A stretch of DNA of 64,000 nucleotides from Dyella dinghuensis. Lineage in GTDB: Bacteria; Pseudomonadota; Gammaproteobacteria; Xanthomonadales; Rhodanobacteraceae. Position numbers and translations under genes: made by a program. This document shows positions 18,298 through 28,220 of this stretch, piece by piece. The stretch is taken from the NCBI RefSeq assembly GCF_003977615.1, contig NZ_RYZR01000005.1, positions 434,001-498,000 of the forward strand, in the 5' to 3' direction. Below the pieces are notes generated by a model. The model made no database searches. It saw only the letters and a program-made list of their open reading frames with translations, and was not told where the DNA came from. Position 1 is the first letter of the stretch, and each line of letters starts with the position of its first letter.

Positions 18298-19467
18298 CTA
18301 ATTGGACAATGCAACTGACAGTTCACGCTGCAAATCCAGAATATCCTCTACTCCCACCGACAGCCTTACCAGGCCATCGCTAATGCCTAACCGCTTGCGA
18401 TTGGCTGCGGGCACGGAAGCGTGCGTCATGATCGCGGGATGCTCTATCAAGCTCTCTACTCCACCAAGCGATTCAGCCAGCGCAAAGAGCTCGCAACGTT
18501 CCAACATGCGCCGAGCCTTTTTCAAACCGCCCTTGATTTCTACGCTAATGATCCCGCCGAAACCGTCCATCTGCCGCTTGGCCAATGCATGCTGGGGATG
18601 GCTCTTAAGGCCCGGGTAAATCACCTTTTCTACGGCGGGGTGCTTTTCCAGCCAGCGCGCCAGGTCCGACGCTCCTTCGCAATGCGCCTTCATGCGCAGA
18701 TGCAGGGTCTTGAGTCCGCGCATGGCAAGGAATGCATCAAACGGACCGCCCACAGCGCCGACGGAGTTCTGCAGAAAGCCCATCTGCTCGGCCAGTTCGC
18801 GGGTGCCTGCGACCACAATGCCGCCCACCATGTCGGAGTGACCATTTAAATATTTGGTTGCCGAGTGCAGCACTAGATCAGCCCCGTGTTCCAGCGGGCG
18901 CTGCAGCATGGGAGAGCAGAACGTGTTGTCGACCACCAGGATCAAGCCGTGCTTTTTGGCGAAGCGGGCGACCTTGGACAGATCCACCAGCTTCAGCATC
19001 GGATTGGTCGGTGTCTCGGCCCAGATCATGCGCGTATTGGGCTTCAAGGCCGCTTTGAGCGCGTCGCCGTCGTTAAGGTCGATGAAGCTGAAATCCAGCC
19101 CAGCCGAACGTCGGCGCACTCGTTCGAATAGCCGGTAGCTGCCACCGTAGAGGTCGTCCATAGCGATGACGTGGCTACCGGAATCAAGCATATCCAGCAC
19201 CGTCGCCGCCGCGGCCAGGCCCGATGCGAAGGCGAAACCGGCGGCGCCGCCCTCCAGGTCTGCTACGCAGCGCTCATACGCCATTCGCGTAGGATTTTGC
19301 GTTCGCGAGTACTCGTAGCCTTTGTGCTTGCCCGGGCTCTCCTGCACGTAGGTGGAGGTGGCGTAGATGGGCGTCATGATGGCGCCGGTGCTCGGATCAG
19401 GATGCTGGCCGGCGTGAATGGCGCGGGTTCCCAAACCTAGCGGATTGTTCTTCTTGGACTTTTTCAT
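18298..19467 (-). CDS. Cystathionine gamma-lyase/gamma-synthase family PLP enzyme
   Basis: A 389-residue fold-type I PLP enzyme of the trans-sulfuration family. The PLP lysine is in SATKYLNGHSDMVGG, and DLYGG, ETPTNPML and VDNTFCSPMLQRP are conserved blocks. It closely resembles the Xanthomonas protein annotated metB/metC (cystathionine gamma-lyase type), which cleaves or forms cystathionine; the direction cannot be decided by eye. I chose the ATG at 19467 (MKKSKKNNPLGLGTRAIHAG) over the longer frame to 19593, since family members begin just before the LGTRAIHAGQ block. It marks the edge of the O-antigen locus. A cystathionine beta-synthase lies at 44235. Confidence 0.9.
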   Translation of the reverse strand: MKKSKKNNPLGLGTRAIHAGQHPDPSTGAIMTPIYATSTYVQESPGKHKGYEYSRTQNPTRMAYERCVADLEGGAAGFAFASGLAAAATVLDMLDSGSHVIAMDDLYGGSYRLFERVRRRSAGLDFSFIDLNDGDALKAALKPNTRMIWAETPTNPMLKLVDLSKVARFAKKHGLILVVDNTFCSPMLQRPLEHGADLVLHSATKYLNGHSDMVGGIVVAGTRELAEQMGFLQNSVGAVGGPFDAFLAMRGLKTLHLRMKAHCEGASDLARWLEKHPAVEKVIYPGLKSHPQHALAKRQMDGFGGIISVEIKGGLKKARRMLERCELFALAESLGGVESLIEHPAIMTHASVPAANRKRLGISDGLVRLSVGVEDILDLQRELSVALSN

Positions 19468-19825
19468 GGTATTGGCGGCCCCGTCTTGCCATGGAAATCG
19501 GTAACAAACGAGCCATATTACCGTTTCACGCTGAACAGCTGAAATAAACGGCGCAAACCGCCAAAGGCTTACTGCTCGGCGCAGCGTCTCCATGACTCGA
19601 TCCCAGACCGCCGCCGATAGTCGCCTCTGCGCACCGAAAGCCTAGTTTTTTGACGGGTAAATCTAGCTCCCCCACTTACGGGAGATGGAGCTGCCAGGGC
19701 CAGATGAACAACCATACTCCGGCGTCCGACTACACAGATATGAATGCGCTCTAGCCCTGTGCTTCACAGGGCAGTCCGACGAAACCCGCTCTATGACAAA
19801 ATGTGCGGCCACCTCGGAGGGTCAG
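19468..19825. promoter_or_regulatory. Divergent promoter region metB-type gene / rmlB
   Basis: 358 bp between the divergent metB-type and rmlB genes. It must contain both promoters. The only local structure I noted is a short dyad ctccc / gggag near 19667-19685. A strong ribosome site, ggaggg, lies five bases before the rmlB ATG. No small gene is supported. Confidence 0.4.
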
Positions 19826-20875
19826 ATGAAAACTTTGCTCGTTACCGGCGGAGCCGGTTTTATTGGCGCCAACTTCGTGCTTCAAGCTGTGGCGGATGGC
19901 TTGCGCGTAGTGAATCTGGACATGCTCACCTACGCGGGCAACCTCGACACGCTGGAGCCCTTGGCAGATAACGACCGTCACGTTTTCGTGCAAGGCGATA
20001 TCGGCGACCGCAACCTGATCACCCGTTTGCTGGCCGAACACAAGCCGAGCGCCGTAGTGAACTTTGCCGCCGAATCCCACGTCGATCGTTCGATCGACGG
20101 CCCCGCGGCGTTCATCCATACGAACGTGGTGGGCACCCTGGGTCTGCTGGAATCCACTCGCGACTACTGGCGCGAGCTGGAAGGCAAAGCGAAAGACGAA
20201 TTCCGCTTTCTGCACGTTTCGACCGATGAGGTTTACGGCTCGCTCGGCGCAGAAGGCAAGTTCACCGAAACGACGCCTTATGCGCCCAACTCGCCGTACT
20301 CGGCCTCCAAGGCAGCCTCCGATCACCTGGTGCGCGCGTTCCATCACACGTATGGCTTGCCAACGCTCACCACCAACTGCTCGAACAACTACGGTCCGTA
20401 TCAGTTCCCTGAAAAACTGATTCCGCTGGTCATCCAGAAAGCACTCGCTGGCGAGTCGCTGCCGGTATACGGCGATGGCATGAACATTCGCGACTGGTTG
20501 TTCGTGGGCGATCATTGCTCCGCCATTCGCCGCGTGCTCGACGCGGGCAAGGTGAGCGAAACCTATAACGTGGGCGGTAACGCCGAACGCACCAACATCA
20601 CTGTGGTGAAGACCATTTGCGCACTGCTGGACGCGCACCATCCGCTTCCCGATGGCCGCGCACGGGAATCGTTGATTACCCACGTGAAAGATCGCCCCGG
20701 TCACGATCGCCGCTATGCGATCGACTCCAGCAAATTGCAGCGCGAGCTCGGCTGGCAGCCATCGCAGTCGTTCGAAAGCGGAATAAAGCAAACGGTAGAG
20801 TGGTATCTCACTCATCAACCCTGGGTACAACGTGTACTCGATGGCAGCTACCGGATGGAGCGGCTGGGCGTATGA
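19826..20875 (+). CDS. rmlB: dTDP-glucose 4,6-dehydratase
   Basis: Second step of dTDP-L-rhamnose synthesis. The 349-residue product has the NAD motif [11 protein letters not shown], the active-site STDEVYG and the catalytic YSASKAASD. The ATG at 19826 follows a strong GGAGGG site; the frame upstream to 19685 is not family-like. Its stop overlaps the rmlA ATG by four bases. It opens a five-gene operon rmlB-rmlA-rmlC-rmlD-xanB with overlaps or tiny gaps throughout, feeding the neighbouring O-antigen locus. Confidence 0.96.
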   Translation: MKTLLVTGGAGFIGANFVLQAVADGLRVVNLDMLTYAGNLDTLEPLADNDRHVFVQGDIGDRNLITRLLAEHKPSAVVNFAAESHVDRSIDGPAAFIHTNVVGTLGLLESTRDYWRELEGKAKDEFRFLHVSTDEVYGSLGAEGKFTETTPYAPNSPYSASKAASDHLVRAFHHTYGLPTLTTNCSNNYGPYQFPEKLIPLVIQKALAGESLPVYGDGMNIRDWLFVGDHCSAIRRVLDAGKVSETYNVGGNAERTNITVVKTICALLDAHHPLPDGRARESLITHVKDRPGHDRRYAIDSSKLQRELGWQPSQSFESGIKQTVEWYLTHQPWVQRVLDGSYRMERLGV

Positions 20876-21759
20876 GCAAGCGCAAGGGCATCATTCTCGC
20901 CGGCGGTTCCGGCACGCGTCTTTATCCCATCACCCAGGCCGTCAGCAAACAGCTGTTGCCGGTCTACGACAAGCCGATGATTTTTTATCCGCTGTCGATG
21001 CTGATGCTCGCGGGCATCAAAGATGTGCTGGTGATCAACACGCCGCATGAGCAAGCGCTCTTTCAGCGCCTGCTGGGTGACGGATCGCAGTGGGGCATCA
21101 ATATCCAGTACGCCGTGCAGCCTTCTCCGGATGGGTTGGCGCAGGCGTTTGTCATCGGCCGCGATTTCATCGGCAGCGATCCAAGCTGTCTGGTGCTGGG
21201 TGACAACATTTTCTACGGCGTGGGTCTTACCGAGCGTCTGAAGCGGGCGGATTCGCGCGATCATGGTGCCACGGTGTTCGGTTATTGGGTCCGCGATCCG
21301 GAGCGTTACGGTGTCGCTGAATTCGACGCCAGCGGGCGTGTTGTAGGGCTGGAAGAAAAGCCGTCCAAACCCAAATCGCACTACGCGGTGACGGGTCTGT
21401 ACTTCTACGATTCGCGCGTCTGCGATTTCGCAGCCGATCTGAAGCCGTCGCCACGCGGCGAATTGGAGATCACGGATCTCAACCGTCGTTATCTCGAAGA
21501 CGGCTCGCTGCATCTGGAACAACTCGGCCGCGGTTACGCATGGCTCGATACCGGCACGCACGAATCGTTAATGGAAGCCGGCAATTACATCGAGACCATC
21601 GAAAACCGTCAGGGCCTGAAAGTGTGCTGCCCTGAAGAGATTGCGTACATCAATGGCTGGATCGATGCCGAGCAGGTGAAGCGACTTGCCGCGCCGCTGG
21701 CCAAAACCGGTTACGGCCAATACCTGCTCAATCTGATCGAACAAGGACACGTGGGATGA
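20872..21759 (+). CDS. rmlA: Glucose-1-phosphate thymidylyltransferase
   Basis: First step of dTDP-L-rhamnose synthesis, joining dTTP and glucose-1-phosphate. The 295-residue protein begins [18 protein letters not shown], the nucleotidyltransferase signature, with [27 protein letters not shown] and EEKPSKPKS following. The ATG at 20872 lies in the ATGA overlap with the rmlB stop, and its stop overlaps rmlC in the same way. Full length for the RmlA family. Confidence 0.96.
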   Translation: MSKRKGIILAGGSGTRLYPITQAVSKQLLPVYDKPMIFYPLSMLMLAGIKDVLVINTPHEQALFQRLLGDGSQWGINIQYAVQPSPDGLAQAFVIGRDFIGSDPSCLVLGDNIFYGVGLTERLKRADSRDHGATVFGYWVRDPERYGVAEFDASGRVVGLEEKPSKPKSHYAVTGLYFYDSRVCDFAADLKPSPRGELEITDLNRRYLEDGSLHLEQLGRGYAWLDTGTHESLMEAGNYIETIENRQGLKVCCPEEIAYINGWIDAEQVKRLAAPLAKTGYGQYLLNLIEQGHVG

Positions 21760-22313
21760 AAATCGTCCAGACCTCACTCCCTGGCGCGGTCGTCATCGAA
21801 CCCCAAGTGTTTGGCGATGCACGCGGCTTCTTTTACGAAAGCTATAACAAGGCCAAGTATGTCGCGGCCGGCATCACGGCTGATTTCGTTCAGAGCAATG
21901 TCTCGCGTTCGAGCAAAGGCGTATTGCGCGGACTGCATTATCAGTGGCCCAACCCGCAAGGCAAACTGGTCAGTGTGCTTGAGGGTGAGGTCTACGACGT
22001 TGCCGTCGATATCCGTCGCGGCTCGCCCACGTTCGGTCAATGGGCCGGCGTGATGCTTACTGCGGAGAATCACCGTCATTTCTGGATACCGGAAGGTTTT
22101 GCACACGGCTTTTGTGTGCTTTCCGACAACGCCACGTTCTCGTATCAGTGCTCGGCGCTTTACGACGCCAAGGCCGACGCGAGCGTGCTCTGGAACGATG
22201 CGAGCCTCGGCATCGATTGGCCGATCAGTGCGCCACAGCTTTCCGAGAAAGATCTCAAGGCACCGCTGCTCGCCGACATTCCTGCGGACCGACTGCCTGT
22301 GTTTGCCGAATGA
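21756..22313 (+). CDS. rmlC: dTDP-4-dehydrorhamnose 3,5-epimerase
   Basis: Third step of dTDP-L-rhamnose synthesis. The 185-residue cupin protein has the conserved [20 protein letters not shown], with the catalytic His in GLHYQ, then [11 protein letters not shown]. The C-terminus lacks any addition. It overlaps rmlA by four bases at its start and rmlD by four bases at its end, showing tight coupling. Confidence 0.96.
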   Translation: MKIVQTSLPGAVVIEPQVFGDARGFFYESYNKAKYVAAGITADFVQSNVSRSSKGVLRGLHYQWPNPQGKLVSVLEGEVYDVAVDIRRGSPTFGQWAGVMLTAENHRHFWIPEGFAHGFCVLSDNATFSYQCSALYDAKADASVLWNDASLGIDWPISAPQLSEKDLKAPLLADIPADRLPVFAE

Positions 22314-23245
22314 ATATTCTCCTGCTTGGCGCGAACGGTCAGCTTGGCCGCAGTTTTCTCGAACAAGGTGGCTTGTCTGCACTGGGTGACGTCACCGCCG
22401 CGAGCCGCGACGGTAAGCGTGTCGATGGTGGCGCGGCTGAAGTGGCCGATCTCTCTGCACCGGAAACATTGACGACACTGTTGGACAAACTGCGTCCCGG
22501 CATCATCGTCAACGCCGCCGCTTATACGGCGGTGGATCGCGCCGAGCAGGAAGAAGATCTGGCCACGCGCGTCAACGGTGAAGCCGTCGGCGTGCTCGCC
22601 AACTGGGCTGCCACCAACCATGCGTTGGTGGTGCACTACTCCACCGATTACGTTTTCGACGGTAGCGCGACGTATCCTTATCCGGTCAATGCATCGACCG
22701 GCCCACTTGGTGCATACGGTCGTAGCAAGCTCGCGGGCGAGCGCGCACTGGAAGCGAGCGGCTGCGATTACTTCGTGCTGCGCACGGCATGGGTTTACGC
22801 CGCACACGGTCAGAATTTCTTGCGCACGATGTTGCGATTGGGCGCGGACCGCGACGAGCTGCGTGTGGTTGCCGATCAGCAAGGCGCGCCTACCAGCACC
22901 GATCTGATCGTTCGCGCCACGCTCGCCGCCATCACCGCCTGGCAACAAGCCGATGCCTCTCAGCGCACTACGATGCGTGGCGTCCATCATCTCGTCGCCA
23001 GCGGCCATACCAGCTGGCACGGCTTTGCCAGCGCCATTTTCCAGAAAGCCCATGCCCGCGGATTGATCGAACGCGTTCCGCGCGTCCTGCCCATCACGAC
23101 GGCAGAATTCCCTACACCAGCCAAGCGTCCCCCCTGGTCGGTGCTGGACAATACGGGATTCCAGCAGCGATTTGGTTATGCTCTGCCGGACTGGCAGGAT
23201 GGCCTTAACGAAGTGATCGAAACCCTTTCCAACCAGGCTCGCTGA
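22310..23245 (+). CDS. rmlD: dTDP-4-dehydrorhamnose reductase
   Basis: Last step of dTDP-L-rhamnose synthesis. The 311-residue SDR starts [15 protein letters not shown] and has NAAAYTAVDRAE, YSTDYVFDG and the YGRSKLAGE catalytic segment. The ATG at 22310 lies in the ATGA overlap with rmlC; the longer frame from 22040 is an artefact of the overlap. The stop is three bases before xanB. Confidence 0.96.
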   Translation: MNILLLGANGQLGRSFLEQGGLSALGDVTAASRDGKRVDGGAAEVADLSAPETLTTLLDKLRPGIIVNAAAYTAVDRAEQEEDLATRVNGEAVGVLANWAATNHALVVHYSTDYVFDGSATYPYPVNASTGPLGAYGRSKLAGERALEASGCDYFVLRTAWVYAAHGQNFLRTMLRLGADRDELRVVADQQGAPTSTDLIVRATLAAITAWQQADASQRTTMRGVHHLVASGHTSWHGFASAIFQKAHARGLIERVPRVLPITTAEFPTPAKRPPWSVLDNTGFQQRFGYALPDWQDGLNEVIETLSNQAR

Positions 23246-23248
23246 ATC

Positions 23249-24661
23249 ATGTTGATTCCTTTGATCCTTAGCGGCGGCAGCGGCACGCGCCTATGGCCCG
23301 TGTCTCGCCGGAACCTGCCAAAGCAGTTCCTGTCGCTGAGCGGCGACGGCACCCTCTTCCAGCAAACCGTGGCGCGCACGCAGCGCCTGCCCGATGTGCG
23401 GGCACCCATTGTGGTGGCCAGTGAGGATCATCGCTTTCTGGCTGCCGACCAGTTGCTGGAAAGCGGCGTCACAGGCGCCAGCATCGTGCTTGAGCCGGTG
23501 GCTCGCAACACAGCTCCGGCGATTGCGCTCGGCGCGCTGAAGGCCATGGAGCAAGACGCCGATGCGCTGCTGCTCGTGCTGCCCGCCGATCATCTGATCG
23601 GCGACACGAAAAGCTTCACCGACGCGGTGAGGCAAGCGTTACCCGCGGCAAAACAAGGCTGGCTGGTGACGTTCGGCATTCACCCAGACCGTCCGGAAAC
23701 AGGCTTTGGCTACATCCGGCGTGCCGAATCGATCGGCGACAATGCCTATCGCGTTGGAAAGTTTGTCGAGAAGCCGGATTTGTCCACGGCCGAGTCGTAT
23801 CTGAAAGACGGCGGCTACGACTGGAACTCCGGCATGTTCCTGTTCAAGGCATCGCGTTATCTGGAAGAACTGGGAACGCACGCACCCGCCATGCTTGCCG
23901 CGGTACGCCAAGCCTACGCAACCGGTCACAAGGATCTGGATTTCGTGCGCGTGGATGGCGATGCCTTCGCCAAGGTTCCGGATAACTCGATCGATTACGC
24001 GGTAATGGAAAAAACGTCCCACGCTGCGGTGATTCCGGTCGATTGCGCGTGGAGCGATATCGGCTCGTGGTCGGCGCTGTGGATGTCCGGCGAGCACGAC
24101 GCGCAGGGCAATCAGCGCGAAGGCGACACGATGGCGATCGACACGCGCAATTCGCTTTTGCGTTCGCACGACCGCCACATGATCGCCACCGTCGGCGTGG
24201 AAGATCTGGTCATCGTCAGCACGCCCGATGCCACGCTGGTCGCACATCGCAATGCGGCGCAGGACGTGAAGAAAGTGGTCGATCAGCTGAAAGCATCCGG
24301 CCGCACCGAACACTCCTTCCATCGTGTGGTTCATCGCCCGTGGGGCAGCTACGACTCGCTCGAAGCGGGCGGCCGGTTCCAGGTCAAGCGCATTGTCGTC
24401 AAGCCCGGCGCGAGCCTGAGCCTGCAAAAGCATCATCATCGTGCGGAGCACTGGATCGTGGTGTCCGGTACTGCGGAAGTCACCTGCGACGAGAATGTAT
24501 TCCTGCTCGGTGAAAATCAGAGCACGTACATCCCGCTCGGCAGCGTTCACCGCCTGCGCAATCCGGGCAAGATGCCGCTCGAGCTGATCGAGGTGCAATC
24601 CGGCAGCTACCTCGGCGAAGACGACATCGTCCGCTTCGACGACGTCTACGGACGCGCTTGA
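23249..24661 (+). CDS. xanB: Mannose-1-phosphate guanylyltransferase / mannose-6-phosphate isomerase, XanB type
   Basis: A bifunctional 470-residue enzyme making GDP-mannose. The N-terminal pyrophosphorylase has LILSGGSGTRLWPVSRRNLPK, the type II signature, and FVEKPD. The C-terminal cupin, about residues 350-470, carries the isomerase site with RPWGSYDSL, KHHHRAEHW and YIPLGSVHRL. It starts three bases after rmlD. No phosphomannomutase (XanA) gene follows, so that step must be encoded elsewhere. The product supplies mannose-derived sugars, presumably to the O-antigen locus. Confidence 0.94.
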   Translation: MLIPLILSGGSGTRLWPVSRRNLPKQFLSLSGDGTLFQQTVARTQRLPDVRAPIVVASEDHRFLAADQLLESGVTGASIVLEPVARNTAPAIALGALKAMEQDADALLLVLPADHLIGDTKSFTDAVRQALPAAKQGWLVTFGIHPDRPETGFGYIRRAESIGDNAYRVGKFVEKPDLSTAESYLKDGGYDWNSGMFLFKASRYLEELGTHAPAMLAAVRQAYATGHKDLDFVRVDGDAFAKVPDNSIDYAVMEKTSHAAVIPVDCAWSDIGSWSALWMSGEHDAQGNQREGDTMAIDTRNSLLRSHDRHMIATVGVEDLVIVSTPDATLVAHRNAAQDVKKVVDQLKASGRTEHSFHRVVHRPWGSYDSLEAGGRFQVKRIVVKPGASLSLQKHHHRAEHWIVVSGTAEVTCDENVFLLGENQSTYIPLGSVHRLRNPGKMPLELIEVQSGSYLGEDDIVRFDDVYGRA

Positions 24662-24795
24662 TAGAAGCGCTCTGACACCAGCGCGACTTGATACTGTCGC
24701 GTCTTGGCGCTGCAATAGCCTTGTTGCCTGCCTGCTTATGCAGACAGGCTGTCAGTAGCAGCGGTGCTTCGCTGCATCCATCAAGGAACTTGCAG

Positions 24796-25959
24796 ATGTT
24801 TCGTTACGCATCGTCTGGCTTCGGCATGCACCGTGTGTTCATGCGAAAGCTTGCCAGCCTCGCCACACTGATCGCCGTGCTGGGCACCTCCACCGCCTGC
24901 CTCGCGGCAAAGAATGCGGCATCCCCCATGCCGCCAGTGCGCCATGTTTTCATCATCATGCTGGAGAACGAGTCCTACGCGGTGACGTTCGGCCAGAACT
25001 CGCTGGCACCGTATCTGGCTAACGACCTGCCCAAGCAAGGCGCGCTGCTCCCCAATTTCTACGGCATCGGCCACAACAGCCTGGACAATTACATCGCGAT
25101 GATCAGCGGCCAGGCACCCAACCCGGCCACGCAGGACGACTGCACGACCTTCAGCGAATTTGTGCCGTCCGCGGCGAAGCCCGACGCGAATGGCCAACTA
25201 CCGGGCATCGGCTGCATTTATCCGAAACATGTCGACACGCTTCCCAATCAGCTCAGCGCGGCGGGTTTAACCTGGAAAGCGTACATGGAAGACATGGGTG
25301 CGGATCCTTCACGTGAAGCCGCCACATGCGGACATGTTGCTATTGGTGCAGATGATCCAACGCGTCACGCGACACCGAACGACCAGTACGCCGCCAAGCA
25401 CAATCCGTTCGTCTACTTTCACTCGATCATCGACGACAAGTCTTACTGCGACACGCACGTCGTCAACTTGAATGCGCTGACGAACGATCTGGCCCACGTT
25501 GCAACAACTCCCAATTTCGCTTACATCACGCCAAACCTTTGCAACGATGGGCACGATGCACCGTGCAAGAACGGCGATCCAGGCGGCCTGATTTCCGCCA
25601 ACGCATTTCTGAAGACGTGGGTGCCGCGCATTCTCAACTCGCCCGCGTTCAAGAAAGACGGCCTGCTGATCGTCACCTTCGACGAAGGTACCGATGGTAC
25701 GGCCTGCTGCAATGAGCAGCCGCTACCGGGCGGCCCGCAACCCGGACAGTTTGGTCCGGGCGGCGGACAAATCGGCGCAGTGTTGCTGTCGCCTTTCATC
25801 AAACCTGGCACAACGTCCACGACGCCGTATAACCACTACAGCTTGTTGCGCACGCTCGAAGACATCTTTGGCGTGAAGCATCTCGGTTATGCCGCCGCCG
25901 ACTCGTTGCAGCCCTTTGGCAGCGACGTGTTCACCGCACATCCTGCATCACAAAAATAG
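24796..25959 (+). CDS. Secreted phosphoesterase (acid phosphatase / phospholipase C family)
   Basis: A 387-residue protein of the phosphoesterase family that includes AcpA-type acid phosphatases and bacterial phospholipase C. It has a signal-like N-terminus (MRKLASLATLIAVLGTSTACLAA), the first metal-site block HVFIIMLENESY, GIGHNSLDNYIAMISGQ and a late block LLIVTFDEGTDG. I chose the ATG at 24796 for its AAGGAA site; ATG codons at 24826 and 24841 also give a signal peptide. It stands alone, 134 bp after xanB. The substrate is a phosphomonoester or phosphodiester, not resolvable here. Confidence 0.85.
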   Translation: MFRYASSGFGMHRVFMRKLASLATLIAVLGTSTACLAAKNAASPMPPVRHVFIIMLENESYAVTFGQNSLAPYLANDLPKQGALLPNFYGIGHNSLDNYIAMISGQAPNPATQDDCTTFSEFVPSAAKPDANGQLPGIGCIYPKHVDTLPNQLSAAGLTWKAYMEDMGADPSREAATCGHVAIGADDPTRHATPNDQYAAKHNPFVYFHSIIDDKSYCDTHVVNLNALTNDLAHVATTPNFAYITPNLCNDGHDAPCKNGDPGGLISANAFLKTWVPRILNSPAFKKDGLLIVTFDEGTDGTACCNEQPLPGGPQPGQFGPGGGQIGAVLLSPFIKPGTTSTTPYNHYSLLRTLEDIFGVKHLGYAAADSLQPFGSDVFTAHPASQK

Positions 25960-25992
25960 ATCGTCCAGACACTTTTCCAGGTTGAAAAAAGA

Positions 25993-26016
25993 CGCCTCCT
26001 GATTGCTCAGGAGGCG
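25993..26016 (-). terminator. Intrinsic terminator of the S53 peptidase gene
   Basis: A perfect 10-bp stem (cgcctcctga / tcaggaggcg) with a 4-base loop (ttgc). Read on the minus strand it is followed by a TCTTTTTTC run, so it ends the peptidase transcript about 36 bp after its stop. It may also weakly stop the plus-strand phosphoesterase transcript, but there is no T-run on that side. Confidence 0.85.
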
Positions 26017-26051
26017 CTGGAAGGAACTACAACATCGTTAACGACTAATAC

Positions 26052-28220
26052 TTACCAAGCCGACGCATAGACCAGGTTGTAGGCGTTCACCGAGCCGATA
26101 CCGGTGGCGAAATCCCAACCCGTGCCCGTGCCATAGGCCTTGTCATAGGCGGACGTGGACGTCGACAGCACACCGTACGTGCCCGAGGGCTTGTAGCAGC
26201 TGTGCGTGCCGGTGCAGTTCACATCCATATCGCCCTGGGTGATGTCGTAGAAGATGCACGACGTACCCACAGCGTTGCCGTTGCTGGAGTTGCAGGTGCT
26301 GCTGCCGGATGCGCCGTACTCCGTGTTAGCCAGGGAGTAGTACACAGAGTCCGGATTGCCTGCGCCGGTGGTGAAGCCGTTGTGCTGATCAACCAGTGCC
26401 TGGATACCGGCCATGATCGGCGAAGCGAACGACGTGCCACCTGCGCCGGACCAGCCGCTTGGAGCGCCCGTGCAAGGCTCGGATCCGTCGTTTTTGCCGG
26501 CGGTGCTGGAGTTGCTATAGCAGTAGACGTAGTAGTGACCCCACAGACCATTCGCCGCGAACAGCGAGACGTCCGGGATATCGCGCACGCCGTCAGACGG
26601 ATTGCCGACCAGACCAGACTGCCACGACGGCTTGGGCCAGCCCGCACACGTGCCGCTGACGACACCGCTGGTGCTGGCTTTGCCGGTCGCACAACCGCTG
26701 GGGCCACCGCTGCCGGAACCCGTCGTCAGGAAGTCCGCTTTACCGGTGCTGCTATTGCAGAAGCCAGTCGAGCCGTAGGGCGTGCTGTAGCCTTCTTTCG
26801 AGGACAGCAGTACGCCCGCGCAGGAGTCGTTCCACGGAATTTCATTGATGTACGACAGTGCCGACTCGTAGGTCGAGCTGTTGGTCGAGCTCCAGTACGT
26901 GCTGTTGGTGCCGGCATAGGTATCGCCGAAGTCGGTACCACCCACCGCCACGTTGTACGGTGTGGAAGCAAAACCGCTTACCGCGATGCCGTGCGTTGCA
27001 TTGGCCTGGTCCGCATCGCAGCTGGCCGCGCCTTCGTCACCCGAAGAGACGAACACCGAGATACCTTCCGCCGCCGCACTCTCGTACGTCGAGCTGTAGG
27101 CCGCATTCTGCGTGGCGCCGTTTTCCGCTTCGCACTCACCGTAGCTCACACTCCAGATCGTCGGCGCAGAACCTGCTTCAAGCAGATCTTCCATCGCGAT
27201 CAGGCCACCAAACGTGGTCGACGTGTCTTTGCACGACACGAGTTCGAGTGTCGCACCCGGTGCAGCAGCGCCCGCGTACTCCACGTCCAGCTCGGCTTCG
27301 CCGTCGTTACCGACAACGTCACCCGGGTTGGTGCAGCTTTCCGGATGAACCTGGCTGAAGGTGGCGGTCGGCAGGCCGAAGGTCGAGCGGAAAGTGGTGA
27401 TGTCACTGGTCGAATACACGTTGGTGTCTTCGATCAACGCAATCGTTTCGCCGGTGCCGGTGACACCCGCGTTGAACACGGAGGTCAGATTGTAGATCTT
27501 CGCCAAGTCCGCCGGCGTCACCGCTTGAAAGGTGGAACCGCTTTCGGTGAACGTGTAATCCACATGCTCCTTCTTGTTGGTGTGCGGACGGAAGTCGTTG
27601 AGCGACACCACGCCATCGACCACACCTGCGAATGCCGCCGGAATCTGCGGATCGCTCATGTTGCCGATGTGGCTTTCGCCCTTCACGTTCAGATGGTGGA
27701 TTTCGGTGGCGAACGCCTGACGCACCTGCCCGGCCGTACCGGAGAAGTCGATCGTCATGCCGTTGCCGTACACGCGATTGACGGTGAAACCCTGTGCGGT
27801 CAGCCAACTGGTAATCGCATCGACGTCCATCTGCGACGGACCGTATTCCGCACCGAGCTGGGCATTGGTCAGCCATTGATGATAGTTCGGCGAACCCTTC
27901 GTGACCTGCTGCTGCATCAGTGCCTGCAGCGCCTGCTCACGATCTGCAGGGCGCTTCAGTTGCAGCAACATGTGATCCATCGTGGTCGTGTCGGCAACGC
28001 GACCCTGATCGTTGCTGGCCGTTGCAAAAGGCGATGTATTGCCCGCAAGCATGGTGCGATCATTATTGTTCGGCGATTGCGTAATTTGCGGCTTCGACAG
28101 CATGCCGAGCGTGCCGGCATGACTGCTGTTGGCATACATCGACGCCACACTCATGGCTAAAACGGTCAACACAAACTTGGCAGCACGATGGCCGCCATGA
28201 CGTACGGATCCAAATCTCAC
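26052..28220 (-). CDS. S53 (sedolisin/xanthomonalisin-type) serine-carboxyl peptidase precursor
   Basis: A secreted acid peptidase of about 722 residues. A signal peptide (AKFVLTVLAMSVASMYANSSHA) precedes a pro-kumamolisin activation domain, with LKRPADREQALQALM and YHQWLTNAQLGAEYG. The catalytic domain carries Glu and Asp in NDGEAELDVEYAG and the catalytic Ser in GGTSFASPIMAG. It ends soon after the catalytic domain, with no extra C-terminal domain. The GTG at 28220 has GGGGAG eight bases upstream and leads directly into the signal peptide; the longer frame to 28331 lacks both. Expected to be active in acidic surroundings outside the cell. Confidence 0.9.
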   Translation of the reverse strand: MRFGSVRHGGHRAAKFVLTVLAMSVASMYANSSHAGTLGMLSKPQITQSPNNNDRTMLAGNTSPFATASNDQGRVADTTTMDHMLLQLKRPADREQALQALMQQQVTKGSPNYHQWLTNAQLGAEYGPSQMDVDAITSWLTAQGFTVNRVYGNGMTIDFSGTAGQVRQAFATEIHHLNVKGESHIGNMSDPQIPAAFAGVVDGVVSLNDFRPHTNKKEHVDYTFTESGSTFQAVTPADLAKIYNLTSVFNAGVTGTGETIALIEDTNVYSTSDITTFRSTFGLPTATFSQVHPESCTNPGDVVGNDGEAELDVEYAGAAAPGATLELVSCKDTSTTFGGLIAMEDLLEAGSAPTIWSVSYGECEAENGATQNAAYSSTYESAAAEGISVFVSSGDEGAASCDADQANATHGIAVSGFASTPYNVAVGGTDFGDTYAGTNSTYWSSTNSSTYESALSYINEIPWNDSCAGVLLSSKEGYSTPYGSTGFCNSSTGKADFLTTGSGSGGPSGCATGKASTSGVVSGTCAGWPKPSWQSGLVGNPSDGVRDIPDVSLFAANGLWGHYYVYCYSNSSTAGKNDGSEPCTGAPSGWSGAGGTSFASPIMAGIQALVDQHNGFTTGAGNPDSVYYSLANTEYGASGSSTCNSSNGNAVGTSCIFYDITQGDMDVNCTGTHSCYKPSGTYGVLSTSTSAYDKAYGTGTGWDFATGIGSVNAYNLVYASAW

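Noticed and set aside
19751-20830. 359-residue minus-strand frame, and the one at 22160-23053
   Set aside because: Antisense shadows of rmlB and rmlC/rmlD.
26202-28160. 652-residue plus-strand reading frame
   Set aside because: It lies opposite the S53 peptidase, has no recognisable motif and a skewed Arg/Ala/Val-rich make-up typical of antisense shadow frames.
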